The notes beneath the pieces were generated by a model. The model was not told the origin of the DNA. It saw only the letters and a list, made by a program, of their open reading frames with translations, and did not search any database. Below are positions 1 to 7,599 of a DNA stretch of 8,858 bases, piece by piece. The first letter of the stretch is position 1. The number at the start of each line of letters is the position of its first letter. The DNA comes from Planctomycetaceae bacterium. Lineage in GTDB: Bacteria; Planctomycetota; Planctomycetia; Planctomycetales; Planctomycetaceae. The DNA is taken from assembly GCA_003445035.1 (NCBI GenBank), contig DLVV01000048.1:1-8858 (forward strand). Direction: 5' to 3'. The translations under genes were made by a program, and so were the position numbers.

Positions 1-1443
<1,443 letters not shown>

Positions 1444-1516
1444 TGATCAGCAGCATCTGTCCGGTCGAGCCACGCTCGCGGCGGGTCCCGGAGACCGTTT
1501 CGTCAACAGGCGACGC
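1444..1516. other. Convergent intergenic gap between the two DUF1501 genes
   Basis: This 73-bp gap separates two stop codons, TGA at 1441-1443 (+) and TAG at 1519-1517 (-). A weak hairpin can be drawn, with GGTC at 1484-1487 pairing with GACC at 1493-1496 across a five-base loop, followed on the + strand by GTTTCGT. It could act as a modest terminator for the + strand gene. The stem is only 4 bp (5 with a bulge), so no terminator is firmly supported. Nothing else was seen. Confidence 0.3.
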
Positions 1517-2962
1517 CTAGCCCAGCAATTCGGGCACCACCCGCCCGTGGACGTCGGTCAGCCTCATGTCGCGGCTCGAGAACCGGTACGTCAGCCTCTT
1601 GTGGTCCATGCCCATCAGGTGCAGCATCGTCGCGTGCAGGTCGTAAACCTCGACCTTGTCCTGCACCGCGTGGTATCCGAATTCGTCGGTCGCACCATGG
1701 ACATATCCCGCACGGGATCCGCCGCCGGCCAGCCAGATTGAGAACCCGAACGGGTTGTGATCGCGGCCGTTGCCGCCCTGGGCAAACGGCGTCCGCCCGA
1801 ACTCGCCGCACCACACGATCAGCGTCTCGTCGAGCAGTCCCCGCTGCTTCAGGTCGCGGATCAGGCCCGCCACCGGACGATCGATCGCCCGCGAGTTCTT
1901 CGTGTGACCATCGACCAGTCCACCATGCTGATCCCAGCGATCGCCGTTGCCGCCTGTGCAGGTCAGCTCGATGAACCGCACACCCCGCTCGACCATCCGA
2001 CGGGCCACCAGGCACAACCGGCCGTACTTCCGGGTGTTGGCGAAGTCATCATCCATGCCGTACAGCGACTGGGTCGCCTTGGTCTCGTCACCGAGATCCA
2101 TCAACTCCGGCACGGCCATCTGCATCCGCGCTGCCAACTCGTAATTCGAGATCGCGCTCTCCACCTGGTCCACGCGGCCCAGGCGACCCAGCAGGTTGCG
2201 GTCCAGCCGCTTCATCAGCGCCAGCTTGGCCGACTGCAGATCCGGTTTCGACTCCCGTGGGGTGATGTTGGCCACCGGGCTGTTGCCGGGTTGAAACACC
2301 GATCCCTGGAAGGCGGCCGGCAAAAAACCGCTGCCGAAACAGTCGAGCCCGCCCGAGGGAATCAGGCCCCCGTTGAGCACCACGTAGGCGGGCAGGTCCT
2401 GGCACTCGCTGCCCAGCCCATAGGCCACCCAGGCCCCGTGAGCCGGTCGCCCCTGCAGGCCGGTGCCGGTGTGCAGGAAGAAGTTCGCGTTGGTGTGTTC
2501 GGAGAACGGAGCGACCATCGAACGGACCACGCACAGGTCGTCGGCACAGTGCTCGCCGATCGTCGGAAACAGCGCGCTGACCGGCAGGCCGCTCTCGCCG
2601 TACTGTTTGAACGCCCAGGGCGACTTCAACACCTTGCCGATGTTGTTGAACTGAGTCGGCTCGACCTTGAAGACCCGGTGAGGATCCTGCCCGTTGAATT
2701 TCGCCAGTGCCGGTTTCGGGTCGAAGGTGTCGACCTGCGAGGGCCCTCCATCCATGTAGAGGAAGATGACCCGTTTGGCCTGTGCCGGGAGATGGGTGGT
2801 CTTCGTATCGAGAGGACTCGCAGCACCGTTTGCCGCCGAAACCGGGGACATCTCACCGGCGAGCATCGTCGCCAGGGCGACGCCACCGAAGCCGTGAGCG
2901 GCCTGCATCAGCATTTCCCGACGGGTGGTCGGAGGAGGCAAGAAGCGGTGGCAATGGTTCAT
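1517..2962 (-). CDS. DUF1501 family protein with Tat signal (second paralog)
   Basis: This is a complete 481-residue protein of usual length for the family. The ATG at 2962 puts a twin-arginine motif (TTRREMLM, residues 12-19) just inside the N terminus, followed by a hydrophobic Gly/Ala stretch and a plausible cleavage site near VSA (41-43). Conserved motifs are GGPSQVDTFD (72-81), WDQH (343-346), GEFGRTP (386-392), GRDHNP (399-404) and DLHATML (441-447), ending in the typical LTYRF...RDMRLTDV tail. The family belongs to the alkaline phosphatase-like clan, so an exported metal-dependent hydrolase is possible, but the reaction is unknown. It lies 80 bp downstream of the PSD1 gene on the same strand, the usual PSD1-DUF1501 order, so co-transcription is likely. 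A loose Shine-Dalgarno (AGGA at 2976-2973) sits 10 nt before the start. It is clearly related to the first DUF1501 protein but well diverged from it. Confidence 0.95.
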   Translation of the reverse strand: MNHCHRFLPPPTTRREMLMQAAHGFGGVALATMLAGEMSPVSAANGAASPLDTKTTHLPAQAKRVIFLYMDGGPSQVDTFDPKPALAKFNGQDPHRVFKVEPTQFNNIGKVLKSPWAFKQYGESGLPVSALFPTIGEHCADDLCVVRSMVAPFSEHTNANFFLHTGTGLQGRPAHGAWVAYGLGSECQDLPAYVVLNGGLIPSGGLDCFGSGFLPAAFQGSVFQPGNSPVANITPRESKPDLQSAKLALMKRLDRNLLGRLGRVDQVESAISNYELAARMQMAVPELMDLGDETKATQSLYGMDDDFANTRKYGRLCLVARRMVERGVRFIELTCTGGNGDRWDQHGGLVDGHTKNSRAIDRPVAGLIRDLKQRGLLDETLIVWCGEFGRTPFAQGGNGRDHNPFGFSIWLAGGGSRAGYVHGATDEFGYHAVQDKVEVYDLHATMLHLMGMDHKRLTYRFSSRDMRLTDVHGRVVPELLG

Positions 2963-3042
2963 CGGTCGAGAATCCTGGCTGCACCCGAAGTGACCCCGGG
3001 CAACCGGTCGCGCGAACCGGTCGCCGTGTCACACGGATGATG
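2963..3042 (-). other. Intra-operon gap with GC-rich hairpin between PSD1 and DUF1501
   Basis: The 80-bp spacer between the PSD1 stop and the DUF1501 start contains two copies of the self-complementary hexamer ACCGGT (3003-3008 and 3016-3021). These can pair as a 6-bp all-Watson-Crick stem around a 7-nt loop, extendable by one or two pairs with a bulged A. On the - strand no T-run follows the stem, so it does not look like an intrinsic terminator. It might tune the relative levels of the two messages, by processing or stability, but that is speculation. Confidence 0.3.
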
Positions 3043-6000
3043 TCAATTGATGAAGATGAATTCCTTGGCATTGAACATCACGTGGCAGAGATCACTCCAT
3101 GGCCTGGGGTCGCGAGGCCCCTGCTCGTCGGTCAGTCCGTAACGGCGTCCCTGCTCGACCAGGAAACCGGCGGCGGCACCACGTTCGCCATCACTGGGTC
3201 GGCGACCGAACGCCTGGCGGTACATCGAATCGATGCGACCGCCGGTGTCGAGTTTCTCGAGTGCCAGCAGCCGCTTGGCCCACAAGCCCGCCTGCCCGAC
3301 CACGAACGGATCGTTCATCAGGATCAGGGCCTGGGCCGGCACGTTGGACCTCGTGCGACGGCCGACCGTCGAGAAGGGCTGGGGGGTGTCGAAGGCCAGC
3401 ATCATCGACGAGAGGAAGTTGCGACGAACCCCGATGTAGATCGTCCGCCTCCCGTTTCCGTCCATCGGGCCGCTCTTGGGTCGACCCCGTCCGATCATGT
3501 GCGGAGAAAGATACACCGGTACGCTCTTGCCGAGATAGGCCTTGTCGAGCCGTCCGGAGACGCTGAGCATCGCATCACGAATCGCCTCGCCCTGCAGCCG
3601 CCGGACCCGCATGCTGTGCAGCAAGACGTTGACCGGATCGGCAGCGACCGATTCGGCCGACGCACGGCTGGACATGCGGTAGGTCCTGGAGAGCACCAGT
3701 TGGCGAATCATCGTCTTGACCGACCAGCGATCCCGACGAAAGCGATCGGCAAGCCAATCGAGCAGCTCGGGGTGCGAGGGAGCCTGTCCCTGGACCCCGA
3801 AGTTGTCGACGGTCGGCACCAGACCCCGGCCGAACAGGTGATGCCAGATCCGGTTGACCATCACGCGGGCCACCAGTGGATTGCGACCTCCGAGGACCAG
3901 CTCTGCGGCCAACGACAACCGGCCGCTGCCCGGGTTGGTCACCTTGACCGGCTTCCCGTCCAGCGCCTGGAGCATTCTCCGCGGCACTTCCTGGCCACGC
4001 TGTTTCGGGTTGCCCCGGATGAACAGCTTCTGGTTGACCGCCGATCCGTCCCACATGGCCATCGCCAGGCGGGACGTCTTGCGGACCTCGCCGACCAGCC
4101 GTTTTTCCCCGGCCAGTAGTCCCCGGGCAGTGATCGAAAGCTTCATCTCCGACGCAGCCGGATTGGCCACCAGCAGCGGCAGGTGGCGGACCAGCCAGTC
4201 GAGCACCACCGCCTGCTCGGTGGCGTCGTTGGGCTTCGGGTTTCTCGACCAGTCAGCGGCCATCTTCAGCAGCCGGGCGGAAGCCGCCGCGGCGTTCGGC
4301 AGCGTGTCGGCCTGCTTGGCATCCAGCCGGGTCGCGAAAGCCCCGACAGCGTCACCGGCAAACGGGTCGCCCGGCTGCCGGTCGCTCTCGACCACCATGA
4401 ACACCTGCAGCGGATTGTCGCCGCGGCTCGAAAACTCGATGTGAGCCTCGTGCCCTGCCAACCGGGAGAGATCCTGGTGGATCCAGCGGGGACGGTTGTC
4501 GCCAGCGTCCCATCCGGCCACGGTCCGACCATGCAGCGGTCCGTGGAGCAGCCGGTGCGAGTTGACCGAGGCGAAGGCGTGGCCACCACCGGCGACCAGG
4601 TGCCACAAACGGCCCGTCTTCATCTGAAATGTCGGCGTGCGGATCGTCCGCCCGGCCCGAACCCAGCCGGACAGCTTCCCGTTCTCGTTCTCGCTCCCGT
4701 CGGCCACGGCAAGTCCTGAAAACGCCCGGTCCCAGGCGGCACCACCGCGAGTGAACACCTGGCCGAAGGGTTGCGCCGGGTTGTCGGTCAGCACGAAATC
4801 GCCGGGTTCAACCGGCCCGGTGCGGAATGACGACCCGTCCTGCCGCCAGCGGCGGCCTTCCATGCGGGTGAAATCGACCAGCATTCGCGACTTGGCCAAC
4901 GCGGATCCGGCAGCCGCGCGGCGGTCGGCCCAGGTCTTCCGCAACGGGTCCAGCACCGCCGCCACCGCTTCGGCGTCGGGATTTCCCGGCACCCGGCAGA
5001 GCCTGGCCCAGGCGTGGAGCGGATCGAGTGTGTTCTTCTCGGCGGCCAGCAGGTGAGCGATCACCCGCTTGAGTCGCTGGACATCCAGCTTGCGGGCATT
5101 GGCCGCGGCCACCTGGACGGCCGCATCGTCGGGACTTCCGGCGGCGATCACGTCACGGGCCGAGAGCAGGTAGGCCGGCAGATTGGCCAGCCCGGCGGCG
5201 ATCTCACCCCGGATCGCCGCGTACAGCTTGCGACGGGCCTGCTGACGCGATTCGGCCAGGCGGCTGGCAACCTGGCGGTTGTGGTCGATCGTCTCGTAGC
5301 GGACCAGCCGAAAACCGCTGCTCTTGAGAAAACCCGAGAGGGCGTAATAGTCGGCCTGGGAGATGGCGTCGAACTTGTGGTCGTGACACCGTGCACAACT
5401 GACCGTCAGTCCCAGGAACGTCTTGCTGAAGACATCGATCATGTTGTCGCGGCGGTCGGCCTCGTCCTGCCGGACATCGACCGGCGAATGGCACCAGTCC
5501 CCCAGGTGCCAGAACCCCGTCCCCAGGATCGACTCGTTGAACCCCTTGGCCGGATTCCGCCGCGGGGTCGGCAACAGGTCTCCGGCCACGTGCTCGACCA
5601 GGAACAGGTCGTAGGCCACGTCGGAGTTGAGTGCCCGGATCACGTAGTCACGGTACTCCCAGGCGTTGGGGCTCACGTAGTCCGACTCGTGCCCCCGCGA
5701 TTCGGCAAAACGAACCAGGTCCAGCCAGTGTCGCGCCCAGTGTTCACCGAACCGGGTGTTCTTGAGGAGCCGGTCGACGACCTTCTGGTCCGCCTGGCCC
5801 GTCCGATCCCCGGCAAAGGCATCGATTTCGGCAGGCGTGGGAGGCATGCCGGTCAGGTCGTAGGTCACCCGACGCAGCCACGTCACCTTGTCGGCGTCGG
5901 GGGCGGGTACGAGTTTCCGGGCGAGCAGCTGCTCGAGCACGTACTGGTCCACCGGCGAAGTGGCCCACGAGATCAGCTTCTCCGGCGTTCCCTCGGGCAA

Positions 6001-6492
6001 CGGGCGGGGCTCGACCACTTTCACCGGCTGCCAGGCCCAGTGAGATTTCCGTCGGGCATCCAGGTCGAACGGGGCTGACGGGTCAACGGTATCGCCGCCG
6101 CCGGCCGGCCACGCCGCACCCCCCCGGATCCACTCGGTCAGGATCCGGATCTCCTCGGGTGGCAACTTGCCTGCCGGCGGCATCTTGTAGTCACCGTCGT
6201 AACGGATCGCCTGCACCAGCAGGCTCTTGTCCGGGTCACCCGGAACCAGCGCCGGCCCGGTCTCTCCTCCGGCCAGTGCCCATTTGCGGGTATCGAGCCT
6301 CAGGCCCGCCTTCAGTTTCTTGGCCGACTTGCTGTGGCAGGAAAAACACCGCCTGGCCAGCAGTGGCCGGATCACCTTTTCGAAGTGCTCCAACTGGGCC
6401 ACGGTCGGTTTCCCGGCAGCCTTGTCGGCGGCAGAGAGATCAGCGGACACCAGCAGCAACACCACCGGCAACAGCAATGGGATTCGTTTCAT
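3043..6492 (-). CDS. PSD1-type planctomycete cytochrome protein (PSCyt1 / DUF1549 / DUF1553)
   Basis: A 1149-residue exported protein. The ATG at 6492 is chosen because it opens a standard Sec signal (MKRIPLLLPVVLLLVSA, cleavage near residues 21-22); the frame remains open to an ATG at 6636, but that extension is not signal-like and would overlap the divergent gene. Visible domains are PSCyt1 at about 35-130, with haem motif CFSCH (49-53) and KMPP (103-106), whose Met could be an axial ligand; DUF1549 at about 175-390, with a second haem motif CARCH (366-370) and WCHSPVDVRQDE before it; a helical region at about 400-540; a probable beta-sandwich insert at about 540-705; and DUF1553 at about 865-1149, including NRIWHHLFGRG and the VPAQALILMNDP motif. 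The length is at the long end for the family, because of the insert. It is the first gene of a likely operon with DUF1501. A role in envelope redox chemistry, perhaps tied to polymer breakdown, is inferred and unproven. Confidence 0.94.
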   Translation of the reverse strand: MKRIPLLLPVVLLLVSADLSAADKAAGKPTVAQLEHFEKVIRPLLARRCFSCHSKSAKKLKAGLRLDTRKWALAGGETGPALVPGDPDKSLLVQAIRYDGDYKMPPAGKLPPEEIRILTEWIRGGAAWPAGGGDTVDPSAPFDLDARRKSHWAWQPVKVVEPRPLPEGTPEKLISWATSPVDQYVLEQLLARKLVPAPDADKVTWLRRVTYDLTGMPPTPAEIDAFAGDRTGQADQKVVDRLLKNTRFGEHWARHWLDLVRFAESRGHESDYVSPNAWEYRDYVIRALNSDVAYDLFLVEHVAGDLLPTPRRNPAKGFNESILGTGFWHLGDWCHSPVDVRQDEADRRDNMIDVFSKTFLGLTVSCARCHDHKFDAISQADYYALSGFLKSSGFRLVRYETIDHNRQVASRLAESRQQARRKLYAAIRGEIAAGLANLPAYLLSARDVIAAGSPDDAAVQVAAANARKLDVQRLKRVIAHLLAAEKNTLDPLHAWARLCRVPGNPDAEAVAAVLDPLRKTWADRRAAAGSALAKSRMLVDFTRMEGRRWRQDGSSFRTGPVEPGDFVLTDNPAQPFGQVFTRGGAAWDRAFSGLAVADGSENENGKLSGWVRAGRTIRTPTFQMKTGRLWHLVAGGGHAFASVNSHRLLHGPLHGRTVAGWDAGDNRPRWIHQDLSRLAGHEAHIEFSSRGDNPLQVFMVVESDRQPGDPFAGDAVGAFATRLDAKQADTLPNAAAASARLLKMAADWSRNPKPNDATEQAVVLDWLVRHLPLLVANPAASEMKLSITARGLLAGEKRLVGEVRKTSRLAMAMWDGSAVNQKLFIRGNPKQRGQEVPRRMLQALDGKPVKVTNPGSGRLSLAAELVLGGRNPLVARVMVNRIWHHLFGRGLVPTVDNFGVQGQAPSHPELLDWLADRFRRDRWSVKTMIRQLVLSRTYRMSSRASAESVAADPVNVLLHSMRVRRLQGEAIRDAMLSVSGRLDKAYLGKSVPVYLSPHMIGRGRPKSGPMDGNGRRTIYIGVRRNFLSSMMLAFDTPQPFSTVGRRTRSNVPAQALILMNDPFVVGQAGLWAKRLLALEKLDTGGRIDSMYRQAFGRRPSDGERGAAAGFLVEQGRRYGLTDEQGPRDPRPWSDLCHVMFNAKEFIFIN
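6430..6492 (-). other. Sec signal peptide of the PSD1 protein
   Basis: Residues 1-21 have the classic layout: a short basic start (MKR), an uninterrupted hydrophobic run (IPLLLPVVLLLV) and a small-residue cleavage region (SADLSA, then ADK). This supports export across the cytoplasmic membrane in an unfolded state, as needed for covalent haem attachment to the two CXXCH motifs. It also fixes the start codon at 6492. Confidence 0.8.
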
Positions 6493-6502
6493 GGTGCCTG
6501 CC

Positions 6503-6508
6503 ATTATA
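6503..6508 (-). promoter_or_regulatory. Perfect TATAAT -10 element upstream of PSD1
   Basis: On the - strand the divergent gap contains an exact TATAAT, which is unlikely by chance in such a short GC-rich stretch. Its downstream edge is at 6503, only 10 bases before the ATG at 6492. A start site about 7 nt downstream would give a leader of roughly 3-5 nt. The -35 region is poor: GTGTTG at the 17-nt spacing, or TTGTCG with only 14 nt. The call is plausible but unproven; the hexamer may be coincidental. Confidence 0.4.
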
Positions 6509-6516
6509 GGACCACC

Positions 6517-6526
6517 GTCGGCCGAC
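6517..6526. promoter_or_regulatory. 10-bp perfect palindrome in the divergent gap
   Basis: The bases GTCGGCCGAC read identically on both strands. They lie between the two divergent starts and just upstream of the TATAAT element, where a dimeric regulator could affect either gene. GC-rich palindromes of this size are not rare in this kind of genome, and no second copy was noticed in the gap, so the operator reading is tentative. Confidence 0.2.
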
Positions 6527-6576
6527 AACACCGGTTTCGCGTTGATCCCACACGCCGACATCGCGAGAATCAAGGG

Positions 6577-7590
6577 ATGCTCGCTCCCACCAAGGTCGAT
6601 GCCACCAAGACGCATGTCGTCAAGGAACTCAAGCACGGCAACCCGTTAATCTCCTGCCGTTTCGATCCCACGGGCCGATACGTCTTCTACGGCGCCCAGG
6701 ACTACCAGGTCTGGCGGTGGGACACGAAGGAGAACAAGAAGGTCGCGCTGCAGGGAACCGACGCGTGGGTCCGCGGAATCGCCTTCTCCAGGGACGGCAG
6801 TCAGGTGATCACGGCCGGGTACGACGGCCGGCTGGTCTGGTGGCCGACCACCGACGCCACCCCCAAACCGCTCCACACCGTCGCGGCCCACCAGGGCTGG
6901 GTCCGGGCCATCGCCGTCAGCCCCGACGGCACCCTGCTGGCCAGCGTCGGCAACGACAAGCTGGTCAAGCTCTGGAAGATGGCCGACGGATCACCGGTGC
7001 GAACGATGCCCGGCCACCAACACCACGTCTACAACGTGGCGTTCCACCCCGACGGAAAACGCCTGGTCACCGGTGACCTGAAGTGCCACCTGTTCGAGTG
7101 GGACGCGGCCACGGGCAAGGCGGGTCGTCGTTACCAGGCCAAGTCGCTCTACAAGTACGACGGTGGCTTCAAGGCCGACATCGGCGGCGTGCGGGCCATC
7201 GACTTCAGCCAGGACGGCACGCAACTGGCCATCAGCGGGATCACCAACGTCACCAACGCGTTCGCCTGTGTCGGCAACCCGTCGGTGGTGATCTTCGACT
7301 GGAAAACTGCCAAGGAGACGACCAAGCACCTGGCCAAGGCCAAGCCCAGGGCAGTGGCCTGGGGGCTGGCCCTGCACCCGACGGGCATCACGATCGGCGC
7401 AGCCGGCGGACCCGGCGGAGGCTTCCTCTACTTCTGGAAAAAGGGCCAGGCCAACGAGTTCCACCAGATCAAGATGAAGGACTCGGCCCGAGACCTGCAT
7501 CTCTCGCCGGATCACCTCCACCTGGCCACCGCGCACTACGACGGCGTTGTGCGGATCAGCCGGATGACCGAAAAGGCCAAGAAGGGCTAG
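6577..7590 (+). CDS. WD40 repeat beta-propeller protein
   Basis: A 337-residue protein made almost entirely of WD40 repeats. ATG 6577 is the only ATG, GTG or TTG in frame within the divergent gap; the frame is open further upstream, but there it runs antisense to the PSD1 signal and haem motif. Seven blades can be counted at about 20-50, 57-90, 103-136, 146-177, 202-243, 255-289 and 300-331, with typical pieces such as AFSRDGSQVITAGYDGRLVWW and AVSPDGTLLASVGNDKLVKLW. Seven blades make one closed propeller, a scaffold for protein-protein contacts with no catalytic residues expected. There is no signal peptide or membrane segment, so it is probably cytoplasmic. The ribosome site is unusual: AAGGG directly abuts the ATG, while a weak GAGAA (6565-6569) sits at a more normal distance. 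It is divergent from PSD1, and similar WD40 genes are common beside PSD1/DUF1501 pairs in planctomycetes. Its partner is unknown. Confidence 0.9.
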   Translation: MLAPTKVDATKTHVVKELKHGNPLISCRFDPTGRYVFYGAQDYQVWRWDTKENKKVALQGTDAWVRGIAFSRDGSQVITAGYDGRLVWWPTTDATPKPLHTVAAHQGWVRAIAVSPDGTLLASVGNDKLVKLWKMADGSPVRTMPGHQHHVYNVAFHPDGKRLVTGDLKCHLFEWDAATGKAGRRYQAKSLYKYDGGFKADIGGVRAIDFSQDGTQLAISGITNVTNAFACVGNPSVVIFDWKTAKETTKHLAKAKPRAVAWGLALHPTGITIGAAGGPGGGFLYFWKKGQANEFHQIKMKDSARDLHLSPDHLHLATAHYDGVVRISRMTEKAKKG

Positions 7591-7599
7591 GCCCTACTT
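7579..7599. terminator. Imperfect inverted repeat spanning both convergent stop codons
   Basis: AGGGC (7583-7587) pairs with GCCCT (7591-7595) around a three-base loop that is exactly the TAG stop of the WD40 gene. After one A-A mismatch, the stem continues with AAG (7579-7581) against CTT (7597-7599). The opposing gene's stop lies in the right arm. On the - strand the hairpin is followed by GGCCTTTTCGG, a short T-run, so it may terminate the M1/HEAT transcript. The + strand tail is less convincing (CGCCTCCAGTTTC). It would act in both directions if real. Confidence 0.4.

Noticed and set aside
1757..3040. 427-codon open frame on the + strand
   Set aside because: It is antisense to the second DUF1501 gene, its composition is that of a GC-rich shadow frame, and it has no recognisable domain or signal.
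2782..4119. 445-codon open frame on the + strand
   Set aside because: It runs antisense across the DUF1501/PSD1 junction, both of which have clear family motifs; no domain is seen in it.
5014..6078. 354-codon open frame on the + strand
   Set aside because: It is antisense to the conserved DUF1549 region of PSD1 and is a shadow of its codon bias.
6334..6576. N-terminal extension of the WD40 protein to ATG 6334
   Set aside because: This stretch is antisense to the PSD1 signal peptide and first haem motif, and its Gln/His-rich translation resembles no WD40 blade.
6493..6636. N-terminal extension of PSD1 to ATG 6636
   Set aside because: The extra 48 residues precede a perfect Sec signal, are not signal-like, and would overlap the WD40 start on the other strand.
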